DNA from: Sutcliffiella horikoshii
GTDB lineage: Bacteria > Bacillota > Bacilli > Bacillales > Bacillaceae_I
Reading direction: 5' to 3'
NCBI RefSeq assembly: GCF_019931755.1
Contig: NZ_CP082918.1
Coordinates: forward strand, 3,266,001-3,330,000
DNA: 64,000 nucleotides
Shown here: piece by piece, positions 35,226 through 45,121 of the stretch
Position numbering within the stretch: the first letter of the stretch is position 1
Layout: each line of letters begins with the position of its first letter
Notes under the pieces: model-generated
Databases searched by the model: none
Seen by the model: only the letters and a program-made list of their open reading frames with translations
Told to the model about the DNA's origin: nothing
Translations under genes and position numbers: made by a program

Positions 35226-38186
35226 ATGTCAAACTACGACAAGTTCAAAGAAAAATCACAGACCTTTTTTCAATTTTTCATAAATAATAAGACGAAAAAA
35301 GGCGCCAACATTACATATTTAGTAGTGTGGAATCTCATTCTTGTTTTTCTCGTTATCGGCGTGATCGGCGTATCATTCGCTGGCGGTGCAGGTGCAGGTT
35401 ATTTCGCAGCACTAGTCAAAGAAGAACCGGTTCGTTCTTACGAAGATTTGAGAAAAAACATTTACAACTACGAAGAATCTACAGAAATGTATTTTGCAAA
35501 CGACGTTTATTTAGGAAAATATCGTGCAGATCTACTTCGTGAAGAAGTGTCCCTGGATAACGTTTCTGAGCATTTAATTAACGCACTAGTTTCAACTGAA
35601 GATGAGTACTTCTATGAACATGAAGGAGTCGTTCCAAAAGCGATTGTCCGTGCCGTTGTTCAAGAAGTAACAAACTCCGCCAACCAAACGGGTGGTAGTA
35701 CGTTGACTCAACAGTTGATCAAGAATCAAATTTTAACAAATGATGTTTCTTTTGACCGAAAAGCAAAGGAAATTCTCCTTGCCCTACGATTAGAGAACTA
35801 TTTCTCTAAAGAAGAAATACTTGAAGCCTACCTAAATGTTTCTCCTTTTGGTAGAGATTCAAACGGCAGAAATATTGCCGGAGCTCAAACTGCAGCAGAA
35901 GGGATCTTCGGCGTGGATATCAGCGAATTGTCCATTCCACAAGCTGCCTTTATAGCCGGACTCCCACAAAGTCCTTTTGCCTATACTCCTTTTACTCGTG
36001 CAGCAGAAGTGAAAACTCCAGAAGGACTGGAACCAGGTCTGGATAGAATGCGATATGTACTTCACCGAATGCATGAAATGGGGCATATTGATGATAAACA
36101 GTATGAAGAAGCTCTTGCTTATGACATCACAAAAGATCTAGCAGAGCCTACCAGTAGTGCCATTGAAGAATACCCTTATGTTGCATTTGAAATTGAAGAA
36201 CGCGCACAAGAAATTATCGCAGAGCAACTGGCGCTTAACGACGGTTATGAGCAAGAAGAATTGGATAACAATGAAGAGTTGCTTAGAGAATATTTACAGT
36301 TGGCCGATACAACGCTTAGACAAAAAGGCTATGTTATTAAGACAACGATAGATAAAGAAATTTATTCAAAAATGAGACAGATTACTCAGGAGTTTCCTTA
36401 CTTCGACAGAACTCTTCAATATTCATATGAAGAAGAAATAGATCCAGATACCAATGAGTTAGTAAAAAGAAATGCTGAGCAAGTTGGTGCCTTATTAATG
36501 GATAACAAAACTGGTGCAATTATCAGTTTTGTTGGAGGACGAGACTTCACACTGAAGGATCTGAACTTTGCAACCAACACATGGCGTCATAACGGTTCTA
36601 CGATGAAGCCTTTACTTGGATATGCACCTGCATATGAAATGGGAACACTGCAACCGGGTAGTATACTTGCAGATACACCGTTAACTGTAAATATACCTGG
36701 TCAAAGACCGTGGTCACCGAACAACTGGAATAACACATTCAATGGACTTCAAACAGTTCGTGAATCTGTAGCATTATCACACAACTTAGCTGCAATACGA
36801 GGTTATATGGAAATACTTCCACAAAGACCGATGGAATATTTATACAAACAAAACTTTAAAAAACTGACACAAGGAGACGCTGAAAATATTTCAGCAGTTC
36901 TTGGTTCACCGTCTGTCGGTGTTAGTGTAGAAGAAAATACAGCAGGCTACGTAACATTCGCAAATGGTGGAAATTACGTTGAACCATATCTAATCGAGAG
37001 TATTAAAACGAAAGACGGCGAGGTCATCTATGAGCATAAAGTGGAACCTAAGGAAATTTATTCTCCACAAACAGCTTATTTAATGATTGATACTATGCGC
37101 GATACTTTTAGAAAAGGTACTGCTGGTCCAGCAAGAGACTACTTGCAATTCAGCTCAGACTGGGCAGGGAAAACTGGTACAACACAGGACACCCATGATA
37201 TTTGGATGATGGGATCTAACCCGAATATTACCTTTGGGCTATGGATGGGTTATGATGAACGAGTAGAATTAAGAACCCTTACTGATTATCGAACCCCTAC
37301 CAAGAGAAGTCAATTACTATGGGCACAGCTTCTAAACGGTGCCTATGATATCAACCCTGAATTAATTGGCCCTTCCGGACAGTTCCAAATGCCAGGCGGA
37401 ATCGTTCGCCGCAGCTATTGTAAGCTGTCAGGATTGCTACCATCCGCTCTTTGCCAAAAAGCAGGACTAGTTGGAGAAGATATTTTCAATGCAAAATATG
37501 CTCCAACGAAAACAGATGATAGCTTAACAACAGGTAAATATGTTCGAATTGGGGACGTTGCTTATGCACCTTTAAGTTCAACTCCATCCGAATTTGTTAA
37601 AGAAGGTCCGATGATTAAGCCGGATTTCTTGAAGAAACTTCAACTGGATAGTTTGGAAGAACTCGCTAAGTATATGAAAGATAAAAGCATCTTTGATGGA
37701 CTAACGGTGCTTTCAGACGATCCTCTTCCAGCTAACGGTTCGGCACCAAAACAAGTTGGTGGTGTCAACGTATCCGGTTCCACTTTAACGTGGTCCTCAA
37801 GCTCAGAAAGAGATGTGATTGGATATTACGTTTACTATAAAGCCAACAGCTCGAGTTCCGCTCGAAAAATTGCATCCGTGCAAGCTGGTGATAGCATGAG
37901 CACCAAGATCTCTCAAAAATCCGGTTTCTTCTATGTTACAGCCGTAAATGCTAGTGGAAAAGAATCATCTCCATCCAGCTCAGCTAAACTTGGAGATCCG
38001 GATAAAAAAGAAGAACCAAAACCTAAGCCAAAGCCAGACCCTAAGCCTAAGCCACCTTCCAATGGTGGGGGTAATGGAAACGGCAGTGGAAACGATGGTG
38101 GAGGTAATGACGACGGAGATGACGACGGCGACGATAACTCTACAGACCCACCACCAGATGATAGTGGAGACGACGGGGAAGATTGA
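35226..38186 (+). CDS. Class A penicillin-binding protein (PBP1A family) with FN3 domain and acidic tail
   Basis: Bifunctional cell-wall synthase: glycan polymerisation and peptide cross-linking outside the membrane. 986 residues. Membrane anchor about 28-55; GT51 glycosyltransferase with EDEYFYEHEG and GGSTLTQQLIKN (about residue 156); transpeptidase with catalytic STMK (about 458), SHN and KTGTTQD (about 648). Residues about 840-925 resemble a fibronectin type III domain, then a KPKPKPDPKPKP linker, a Gly/Asn stretch and a strongly acidic Asp-rich end. ATG behind GGGGGG. Absent here in B. subtilis. Ends at a terminator shared with an MFS gene. Confidence 0.93.
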   Translation: MSNYDKFKEKSQTFFQFFINNKTKKGANITYLVVWNLILVFLVIGVIGVSFAGGAGAGYFAALVKEEPVRSYEDLRKNIYNYEESTEMYFANDVYLGKYRADLLREEVSLDNVSEHLINALVSTEDEYFYEHEGVVPKAIVRAVVQEVTNSANQTGGSTLTQQLIKNQILTNDVSFDRKAKEILLALRLENYFSKEEILEAYLNVSPFGRDSNGRNIAGAQTAAEGIFGVDISELSIPQAAFIAGLPQSPFAYTPFTRAAEVKTPEGLEPGLDRMRYVLHRMHEMGHIDDKQYEEALAYDITKDLAEPTSSAIEEYPYVAFEIEERAQEIIAEQLALNDGYEQEELDNNEELLREYLQLADTTLRQKGYVIKTTIDKEIYSKMRQITQEFPYFDRTLQYSYEEEIDPDTNELVKRNAEQVGALLMDNKTGAIISFVGGRDFTLKDLNFATNTWRHNGSTMKPLLGYAPAYEMGTLQPGSILADTPLTVNIPGQRPWSPNNWNNTFNGLQTVRESVALSHNLAAIRGYMEILPQRPMEYLYKQNFKKLTQGDAENISAVLGSPSVGVSVEENTAGYVTFANGGNYVEPYLIESIKTKDGEVIYEHKVEPKEIYSPQTAYLMIDTMRDTFRKGTAGPARDYLQFSSDWAGKTGTTQDTHDIWMMGSNPNITFGLWMGYDERVELRTLTDYRTPTKRSQLLWAQLLNGAYDINPELIGPSGQFQMPGGIVRRSYCKLSGLLPSALCQKAGLVGEDIFNAKYAPTKTDDSLTTGKYVRIGDVAYAPLSSTPSEFVKEGPMIKPDFLKKLQLDSLEELAKYMKDKSIFDGLTVLSDDPLPANGSAPKQVGGVNVSGSTLTWSSSSERDVIGYYVYYKANSSSSARKIASVQAGDSMSTKISQKSGFFYVTAVNASGKESSPSSSAKLGDPDKKEEPKPKPKPDPKPKPPSNGGGNGNGSGNDGGGNDDGDDDGDDNSTDPPPDDSGDDGED

Positions 38187-38205
38187 TTTTCGCTCCTAAA
38201 CCACT

Positions 38206-38243
38206 TAAAAAGGCACTTGACCCTCGAAGGTCAAGTGCCTTTT
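38206..38243. terminator. Bidirectional terminator PBP/MFS
   Basis: AAAAGGCACTTGACC and GGTCAAGTGCCTTTT form a perfect 15-bp stem. Confidence 0.94.
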
Positions 38244-38247
38244 ACAT

Positions 38248-39471
38248 TTACATCAATGCTTCTGCCTGCTTCTTTTTACTACTCCATATGGTTGCCGCAA
38301 TAAGGACCGCAAGTGAAGTTGTGATAAGCGTTCCATGCAATATCCAAACCATTTGTGGCATAGTAAGAGCTTTTAACAGGATTGGTGCAACGATAAACCC
38401 AAGTGCAAAACCTAATGATTTCAGCAACATCCCTACCGCAAATACTCTTCCTCTTATGTAATTATCCGACTTCTGCAGTATGCTTGCATGTAAAGTGGTA
38501 AAACAAGCATCAAATATTCCTGTTAAAAAAGCAAAAAATAAAACAATGCTAACAAATGTATTTGATAAGAAGATTATAAAGCCAAGTGACATGAACATGG
38601 CCGATACGAAAAATACGGAATAGATTTTCTCACTTCTAATAATTTTTAGTTTAGGTATGGTGTACGTCGCAAGGACGGAACCGATTCCCCAAACTCCCCA
38701 AATCATTCCGTAATAGAAGCTTTGACGCTCCCCATCAATCTGTTCAGCCAATAAAGGAATCCCCAGATTATGCGAACTACCTGCAAAAGAACCAACCAGA
38801 AATACAACATTGATCGTGAGAAGCATTGGGGCTAACTTCAGGTAACGGTACACTTCTTTTGTATCCGTGAAAACAGACAAAATATTATTTCTAAACCCAC
38901 TGACTAGCTCCCTGCTTTTCTTAGCTGTTGTAGCATCCCACTTCATTCTCCAAAGCACAAAACCAGATAACAAATATGTACCCGCATCAATCATCAACGT
39001 ATACTTATATCCTAAAACTTCCGTAATAACCCCTGCACCAATAAAGCCAGTAACAAGGCTGATGGATGTCAATCTTGCAATAAGCGAGTTCGTTTCAATG
39101 ATTTTGTCCTGGCCGAATATTTGCGGAACCTCCGCACTAAAACTAACCATAAAAAAGCTATTAATAAAACCAATTAAAGCTGATACCACAAGGATCATCA
39201 TTGGATCTGGAAAAGGTATCAGTAACAGAATCAGCCCCGCCCTCAAGATATCCGTCACAAGCATGATGGTTTTTCTGTTCCACTTATCTGCCGCCACACC
39301 ACTCACTAAACTTGCCAGAACTCCTCCGATTGTTCTAGCTGCCATCGTTGCAGCCAACCAGACAGGGCTCCCCGTCGCTGCATAAACCACGACATTTAAT
39401 ACAATTAAGTCCATAAAAGAACCAAAGTCGGATAATGCTTTTGTGTATAAAAATAATTTATGTTTTCCCAT
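38248..39471 (-). CDS. Major facilitator superfamily transporter
   Basis: 407 residues with about 12 membrane segments. The loop between helices 2 and 3 reads SGVAADKWNRKTIML, matching the MFS A-like motif GxxxDrxxRr. Drug/compound efflux is the commonest role of this short 12-helix type; substrate unknown. ATG with GGGGAAACCAC upstream. Monocistronic, absent from this place in B. subtilis; tandem array 3 lies upstream. Confidence 0.85.
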   Translation of the reverse strand: MGKHKLFLYTKALSDFGSFMDLIVLNVVVYAATGSPVWLAATMAARTIGGVLASLVSGVAADKWNRKTIMLVTDILRAGLILLLIPFPDPMMILVVSALIGFINSFFMVSFSAEVPQIFGQDKIIETNSLIARLTSISLVTGFIGAGVITEVLGYKYTLMIDAGTYLLSGFVLWRMKWDATTAKKSRELVSGFRNNILSVFTDTKEVYRYLKLAPMLLTINVVFLVGSFAGSSHNLGIPLLAEQIDGERQSFYYGMIWGVWGIGSVLATYTIPKLKIIRSEKIYSVFFVSAMFMSLGFIIFLSNTFVSIVLFFAFLTGIFDACFTTLHASILQKSDNYIRGRVFAVGMLLKSLGFALGFIVAPILLKALTMPQMVWILHGTLITTSLAVLIAATIWSSKKKQAEALM

Positions 39472-39610
39472 TGTGGTTTCCCCTAATCTCTATGTTCTGT
39501 ATCTATAGTACTCTTGTTGGGGTTTATTTCGCAATACGAAATTTTAATAAGTCGGATATTTCTTTTATTTTTACCTTTCAACAGAAATGTTCGGTTTTTT
39601 ACAGGTAGAG

Positions 39611-39736
39611 CTTCTACCACTTTTGTGAGACCTTCTACCATTTTGAGATAACCTTCTACAGCTTTTACGCTAGCTTCTACCTTTTAGAGCTAACCTTCTA
39701 CCACTTTCACGAAATCTTCTACCTTTCAACAAAATT
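39611..39736. repeat. Tandem array of 21-bp units (array 3)
   Basis: Six units each starting CTTCTACC (one CTTCTACA), exactly 21 bp apart from 39611, with variable 13-base remainders of pattern TTTT-GAG-AAC. Fills the centre of the 387-bp gap between the MFS gene and acsA. Confidence 0.92.
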
Positions 39737-39800
39737 CGACACAATATGCCAACACACCAACATACCTGCCTCCCTCCCAATTTCCCAAAATCAAAATAAA

Positions 39801-39843
39801 AAACAACAACCCACCGCAAAACAAAACGGCAGGTTGCTGTTTA
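39801..39843 (-). terminator. Terminator of acsA
   Basis: On the minus strand ACAGCAACC, CCG and CGG, GGTTGTTGT form an interrupted stem followed by TTTTTTATTTT. Confidence 0.8.
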
Positions 39844-39858
39844 TCCAAACTAAGCTCA

Positions 39859-41577
39859 TTAATCTTCCATCGTCGACAAATCACCAGTAGGCAGGTCCAA
39901 CTCCCACGCTTTCAACACGCGACGCATGATCTTCCCACTACGAGTCTTCGGAAGCTTGTCACGGAATTCGATTTCACGAGGTGCTGCATGTGCTGCAAGC
40001 CCGCGTTTAACGAACTGACGAATCTCTTCTTTGAGCTCGTCACTTGCTGTATATCCATCACGAAGCGCAACAAAAGCTTTAATGATCTCCCCGCGCACCG
40101 GGTCCGGTTTCCCAATAACTCCGGCTTCTGCAACAGCAGGGTGTTCGACAAGTTTGCTTTCCACTTCGAATGGTCCGACACGTTCACCGGATGTCATGAT
40201 AACGTCATCGATGCGGCCTTGGAACCAGAAGTAGCCTTCTTCATCCATATAAGCTGAATCACCTGAAACATACCAATCTCCAGGCATAAAGTAGGACTCA
40301 TACTTCTCTTTGTTGTTCCAGATTGTGTGCATCATGGACGGCCAACCTTTTTTGATAGCAAGATTACCCATGCGGTATGGAGGAAGTTCGTTTCCTTGAT
40401 CGTCCACAATCGCCGCCTCTACTCCAGGAATAGGTTTGCCCATGGAGCCCGGCTTGATTTCCATTGCTGGATAGTTACAAATCAATTGTGCTCCTGTCTC
40501 GGTCATCCACCACGTATCATGGACACGCAAGTTGAACACTTTTACACCCCAACGGATTACTTCAGGATTTAATGGTTCGCCGACACTTAGAATATGACGA
40601 AGAGAAGATAGATCATACTTTTTCACTACTTCATCCCCTGCTCCCATCAACATACGAAATGCTGTTGGTGCACTGTACCATACAGATACGCCATAATCTT
40701 CAATGGTCTCATACCAAGCTTCTGGTCTGAAACGACCGCCAACGATAACATTGGATGCTCCTACAAGCCAAGGACCGAAGATACCGTATGCCGTTCCTGT
40801 TACCCAACCTGGGTCAGCGGTGCACCAGTACACATCTTCTTCTTTAAGGTCCAATACCCATTTAGCTGTTTGATAGTGCTGAACCATGGCATTATGGACA
40901 TGCAGCACTCCTTTTGGCTTGCCAGTGGATCCGCTTGTATAATGAAGCACCAAGCCATCCGTCTTTTCCACCCATTCCACTTGAAGCTTTCTGCTTGCTT
41001 CCTTCATACGGGAGTTGAAATCGATGAAAGGTCCTTCTTCTTTCACATTTTCCCCTACTAGTACCACATGCTTCAGTGCAGGCAGGTCATCAAGAGGGAT
41101 ACGGTTTAGCAGTTCTGGTGTGGTGATGATTACTTTTGCTTCACTGTCTTCTAGGCGGTCTTTTACAGCGCCTTCCATGAATGCCTCAAACAATGGTCCG
41201 ACAATCGCCCCAAGCTTGATCGCTCCAAGTGCTGCAAAATACAACTCAGGTGAACGCGGCATGAAAATAAAGACGCGGTCTCCCTTTTCCACATCGCAAG
41301 TCTGTTTCAAAATGTTACCTGCTTTGTTGGACATATCTTTCATTTCCTTGAACGTATATTTTTCATCACGTTCCGGATCACGGTAATATAGTGCTACTTT
41401 ATTTTTTCGTGCTGATTCTGCGTGACGATCGATGGCTTCATGAGCAACATTCACTCTCCCCGTTTCGGAAAAACTGAAGTTCTTTTCTACCTCTGACCAG
41501 TCAAAATTTCGGTAGGTTTGTTCATAGTCTTCTAGATTGTAGTTCCCCTTCGTTACTGGTAACGCTTCCACTTTCAT
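39859..41577 (-). CDS. acsA: Acetyl-CoA synthetase AcsA
   Basis: Activates acetate to acetyl-CoA via acetyl-AMP during growth on scavenged acetate. 572 residues, equal to B. subtilis AcsA. Motifs: LHYTSGSTGKPKGVLHVH, DTWWMTETGAQ, SGDSAYMDEEGYFWFQGR and the C-terminal LPKTRSGKIMRR whose Lys is acetylated by AcuA and deacetylated by AcuC. ATG 41577, nine bases after AAGGGG, preferred over an upstream TTG. Divergent from acuABC, with a cre-like site between. Confidence 0.97.
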   Translation of the reverse strand: MKVEALPVTKGNYNLEDYEQTYRNFDWSEVEKNFSFSETGRVNVAHEAIDRHAESARKNKVALYYRDPERDEKYTFKEMKDMSNKAGNILKQTCDVEKGDRVFIFMPRSPELYFAALGAIKLGAIVGPLFEAFMEGAVKDRLEDSEAKVIITTPELLNRIPLDDLPALKHVVLVGENVKEEGPFIDFNSRMKEASRKLQVEWVEKTDGLVLHYTSGSTGKPKGVLHVHNAMVQHYQTAKWVLDLKEEDVYWCTADPGWVTGTAYGIFGPWLVGASNVIVGGRFRPEAWYETIEDYGVSVWYSAPTAFRMLMGAGDEVVKKYDLSSLRHILSVGEPLNPEVIRWGVKVFNLRVHDTWWMTETGAQLICNYPAMEIKPGSMGKPIPGVEAAIVDDQGNELPPYRMGNLAIKKGWPSMMHTIWNNKEKYESYFMPGDWYVSGDSAYMDEEGYFWFQGRIDDVIMTSGERVGPFEVESKLVEHPAVAEAGVIGKPDPVRGEIIKAFVALRDGYTASDELKEEIRQFVKRGLAAHAAPREIEFRDKLPKTRSGKIMRRVLKAWELDLPTGDLSTMED

Positions 41578-41709
41578 CCACAAACACCCCTTATGTATAT
41601 TTCTACAGTTCTATTATAGTACAGATAGAATTTTTTCTCAATTTTTTAAAAATTAATAGTATTGCATGAATAATTTTGTTTTTTCTAGTAGACTAGAGGT
41701 AGAGTGAGA

Positions 41710-41723
41710 TGAAAGCGTTTTAA
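41710..41723. promoter_or_regulatory. Candidate cre site between acsA and acuA
   Basis: TGAAAGCGTTTTAA matches 13 of 14 cre positions. In B. subtilis both acsA and acuABC are repressed by CcpA through sites in the same divergent gap. Confidence 0.7.
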
Positions 41724-41808
41724 TTCACTTGTGTTTTTCTAGTTAAATGAGAAAATATAATTAGAAGATTACTAATATTCTTGTAGGTAAAAGTAGGTGG
41801 AGAGTTAG

Positions 41809-42441
41809 ATGGAACACAGAAAAACGTATAATGCAAAGGAAATTAGAACGAAAAATAGCCGCTTGATCATTGAAGGACCAGTAACACCAGAGAAGCTGGC
41901 AAGCTATGAGTTTCATAAAGACCTTGTTGCATTTAGACCTCCGGAACAACAGCGTAAGGCCTTGATTGAAATTGCGGGCCTTCCAGAGGGAAGAATCATC
42001 ATCGCAAGAACACACGATACAATTGTTGGCTATGTTACCTATCTCTATCCTGATCCGATGGAAAGATGGTCCGAGGGGAAAATGGAAAACCTTGTTGAAC
42101 TTGGCGCCATTGAAGTAGTACCGGAAGTTCGCGGTAGTTCGGTTGGCAAATCGTTGCTTCAAGTTTCCATGATGGATGACATGATGGAAAACTATATTGT
42201 CATAACAACAGAATATTATTGGCACTGGGACCTAAAGGGAACAGGACTTAATGTTTGGGAGTATAGAAAGATAATGGAGAAAATGATGAATGCCGGCGGT
42301 TTGGAATATTATGCAACTGATGATCCTGAAATCAGTTCCCATCCTGCCAACTGTCTGATGGCCAGAATCGGTAAAAACATTGACCAGGAATCTATCCAGA
42401 GATTTGATCAACTGCGCTTTCACAACCGCTTTATGTACTAG
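41809..42441 (+). CDS. acuA: AcuA: acetyltransferase that inactivates AcsA
   Basis: GNAT enzyme acetylating the catalytic-loop lysine of AcsA. 210 residues; acetyl-CoA-binding segment IEVVPEVRGSSVGKSLLQVSM near residue 105, and the AcuA-typical YYWHWDLKGTGLNVWEYRK block. ATG with TAGGTGG upstream. First gene of acuABC, with 45-bp gap to acuB. Confidence 0.96.
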   Translation: MEHRKTYNAKEIRTKNSRLIIEGPVTPEKLASYEFHKDLVAFRPPEQQRKALIEIAGLPEGRIIIARTHDTIVGYVTYLYPDPMERWSEGKMENLVELGAIEVVPEVRGSSVGKSLLQVSMMDDMMENYIVITTEYYWHWDLKGTGLNVWEYRKIMEKMMNAGGLEYYATDDPEISSHPANCLMARIGKNIDQESIQRFDQLRFHNRFMY

Positions 42442-42486
42442 CATATAATGTTTTAAACGGAACTTCTTTTACAAGGAGGAAAGACC

Positions 42487-43131
42487 ATGATTGTAGAAAG
42501 AATTATGAAGAAAAATGTCCATACATTACTTCCAACAGATACAGTGGAGCATGCCCTTCTTCTTATGGAAGAAAAGAACATCCGACATATCCCTATTGTA
42601 AATAGTAATCAACAGTTGGTTGGGATTATATCGGACAGAGATGTACGTAACGGATTGCAGGCAGCATTATATGAAAACAGTGCGCAAGAGGACTTGCAGC
42701 AGCCTCTTACCAAAGTAATGAAAACAAATCTATTAACAGGGCACCCCCTAGATTTCGTGGAGGAAGTTGCTGCAACTTTTTACGAATATAAGATTGGTTG
42801 CCTTCCGATCATACAGGACTCCAAACTCGTAGGAATTGTGACAGAGACGGACCTTCTCTATACATTCGTACAATTAACAGGAGCAAACCAGCCCGCATCA
42901 CAATTTGAAGTGAAAGTCGAAAATATTTCCGGCAAGCTTGCGGAAGTGACCTCCATATTAAAAAAACGCAAATTAAATATACTCAGTGTGCTTGTCTACC
43001 CTCATCAGGATGAGCAGTTTAAAATCCTTGTCTTCCGGGTTCAAACGATGAATCCCACAGGTGTCATCCATGACCTGCAGGAAGAAGGCTATGAAGTGTT
43101 ATGGCCGAATTTGCCGGGTGTGACCTCATGA
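42487..43131 (+). CDS. acuB: AcuB: CBS-ACT domain protein
   Basis: 214 residues: two CBS domains (about 7-60, HIPIVNSNQQLVGIISDRDVR; and about 77-133, CLPIIQDSKLVGIVTETDLL) and a C-terminal ACT-like domain (FEVKVENISGKLAEVTSILKKRKLNILSV). Probably senses adenylates or an amino acid to tune AcuA/AcuC; its precise role is not established. ATG behind AAGGAGG. Stop overlaps the acuC start (ATGA). Confidence 0.95.
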   Translation: MIVERIMKKNVHTLLPTDTVEHALLLMEEKNIRHIPIVNSNQQLVGIISDRDVRNGLQAALYENSAQEDLQQPLTKVMKTNLLTGHPLDFVEEVAATFYEYKIGCLPIIQDSKLVGIVTETDLLYTFVQLTGANQPASQFEVKVENISGKLAEVTSILKKRKLNILSVLVYPHQDEQFKILVFRVQTMNPTGVIHDLQEEGYEVLWPNLPGVTS

Positions 43132-44306
43132 AAAAAGCGGTCTTTGTGTATTCGGATGATTTTCAGACCTATAAGTTCAGTGAAAACCATCCATTCAATC
43201 AACTAAGAGTCAAGCTCACTTATGATTTGCTTCAAAAGAGCAATCTTCTTTCTGCTCAAGATATTGTTCCACCGAGAATGGCTACTGATGAGGAATTAGC
43301 GCTTATTCATGATCCGCGCTATATAGAGGCTGTTAAATTGGCGGGAAAAGGGGTATTACCAAAAGAGAAAGCAAACAACTATGGGCTTGGCACCGAAGAT
43401 ACGCCTATTTTTCCTAATATGCATGAGGCAAGTGCCCTGCTTGTTGGTGGAACATTAACAGCTGTTGACCAAGTAATGACAGGAAAATCCGAACATGCCC
43501 TAAATCTTGGTGGTGGCCTACATCATGGTTTCCGTGGGAAGGCATCTGGATTTTGTATTTATAATGACACTGCTGTGGCCATTAAGTATCTTCAAGAGAA
43601 GTATGGAGCCCGGGTTCTATATGTAGATACGGATGCCCATCATGGCGACGGTGTTCAGTGGGCTTTTTACGAGGATCCCAACGTCTGTACCCTTTCTATA
43701 CATGAAACAGGGCGGTATCTATTCCCTGGGACAGGCAATGTGAATGAACGAGGTCAAGGAGATGGATATGGGTATTCTTTCAATATTCCGATCGATGCCT
43801 TTACAGAAGATGAGTCCTTCTTGGAGGTTTATGAACAGTCACTTACAGAAGTGGCCAATTTCTTTAAACCGGATGTCATTTTGACGCAAAATGGTGCTGA
43901 CGCCCATTACTATGATCCTCTTACACATCTGTCCACTTCTATTAAAGTGTACCGAGAGATTCCGAAGCTTGCTCATAAAATTGCCCATCAATATTGTAAA
44001 GGGCGATGGATTGGTGTTGGAGGAGGAGGCTATGATATTTGGAGAGTCGTTCCACGGGCATGGTCTCATGTTTGGTTAGAGATGATGGAAACGAACAATG
44101 TGCACGGTTCATTGTCAGAAGATTGGATAAACGAATGGAAAGACAAGGCACCTGTAGAACTGCCTGCTGAGTGGGAAGACCAGGAAGATTTGTATAAACC
44201 GATTCCACGAAAACAGGAAATCACGGAGAAAAATAAACAGCTTCTCTCAAAAGCTTTATACCCTATAAGCCATCTGCGCACTGATAGTAATTCACAGATT
44301 GGCTAA
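43128..44306 (+). CDS. acuC: AcuC: protein lysine deacetylase
   Basis: Class I/II HDAC-like zinc enzyme that removes the AcuA acetyl group from AcsA. 392 residues; DTDAHHGDGVQWAFYEDPNV holds the Zn Asp/His ligands, LNLGGGLHHGFRGKASGFCIYND the catalytic His pair, and VILTQNGADAH the final Asp. A frame open 9 codons upstream is ignored in favour of ATG 43128, which overlaps the acuB stop by 4 bp for coupled translation. Confidence 0.96.
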   Translation: MKKAVFVYSDDFQTYKFSENHPFNQLRVKLTYDLLQKSNLLSAQDIVPPRMATDEELALIHDPRYIEAVKLAGKGVLPKEKANNYGLGTEDTPIFPNMHEASALLVGGTLTAVDQVMTGKSEHALNLGGGLHHGFRGKASGFCIYNDTAVAIKYLQEKYGARVLYVDTDAHHGDGVQWAFYEDPNVCTLSIHETGRYLFPGTGNVNERGQGDGYGYSFNIPIDAFTEDESFLEVYEQSLTEVANFFKPDVILTQNGADAHYYDPLTHLSTSIKVYREIPKLAHKIAHQYCKGRWIGVGGGGYDIWRVVPRAWSHVWLEMMETNNVHGSLSEDWINEWKDKAPVELPAEWEDQEDLYKPIPRKQEITEKNKQLLSKALYPISHLRTDSNSQIG

Positions 44307-44307
44307 A

Positions 44308-44350
44308 GAAAAACCAGCACTACGCCGTTTAGCGTGAAGAGCTGGTTTTT
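44308..44350. terminator. Bidirectional terminator acuC/motS
   Basis: GAAAAACCAGC and GCTGGTTTTTC enclose an inner ACGC-GCGT stem. Confidence 0.88.
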
Positions 44351-44356
44351 CGCATT

Positions 44357-45121
44357 TTAGTTCACTATTTCTTCTTTTTGAGGATCGGAAATGACTATTT
44401 CTACTCTTCTATTCTTTTGATAGTTTGCATTTGAAGTGTTCTCTACAATCGGTCTTGTATCGCCATAACCTACTGCAATAAATCGCTCAGGATCTAAGTC
44501 ATGGGAGTCAACCAGATATCGAATAACACTACTAGCCCGGGCTGCAGATAATTCCCAGTTGGAAGGGAACTTTTCTGTTGAGATCGGTCTGTTATCGGTA
44601 TGTCCTTCTACTTTGACCAGGTTCGGAATTTTCGTTAATAATGTTCCGACTTTATCGAGAAAAGGATGTGCAATTGGAAGGATTCTGGCTTCAGCCGTTT
44701 CATACAAAACCTTTTCTTCTAGCACGAGGACAATACCACGCTCTGTTCTGTTAGCAACCACAACATCCTCGAGGTCATTTTCGGCTAAAAACGTTTGTAC
44801 TTCCACAAGCAGCTCTTGCAAACTGTCCTCGTTCTCTTGCGTTTGTTCCTCGTTTTCTGCTACATCGTCTTGGTTATTGGTCGACTCCGTATTTACAGAG
44901 AAATCTGTCGGGTGCTCAAAAGGAACGGCAGATGGATTATAATCTAAAATATTCACTTGCTTGAACGACTCTGCTACAGCTTTAAATTTCACCAAGTCTA
45001 TTTGTGACATGGAGAATAATAATATGAAAAATACTAAGACAAGCATAAAGAGGTCGGAAAACGTGACCATCCACTTTGGTGCACCACTTTCAACAGACAC
45101 CTTCTTCTTACGGCGCTTCAT
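44357..45121 (-). CDS. motS: MotS: sodium-type flagellar stator subunit B
   Basis: 254 residues. Short cytosolic N-terminus, one membrane helix with the ion-carrying Asp23 in FSDLFMLVLVFF, a Glu/Gln-rich periplasm-side linker, and a C-terminal OmpA-like peptidoglycan-binding domain (VKVEGHTDNRPISTEKFPSNWELSAARA). In B. subtilis YtxE/MotS works with MotP as the Na+-driven stator supplementing MotAB. The start overlaps the motP stop (ATGA). Confidence 0.95.
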   Translation of the reverse strand: MKRRKKKVSVESGAPKWMVTFSDLFMLVLVFFILLFSMSQIDLVKFKAVAESFKQVNILDYNPSAVPFEHPTDFSVNTESTNNQDDVAENEEQTQENEDSLQELLVEVQTFLAENDLEDVVVANRTERGIVLVLEEKVLYETAEARILPIAHPFLDKVGTLLTKIPNLVKVEGHTDNRPISTEKFPSNWELSAARASSVIRYLVDSHDLDPERFIAVGYGDTRPIVENTSNANYQKNRRVEIVISDPQKEEIVN

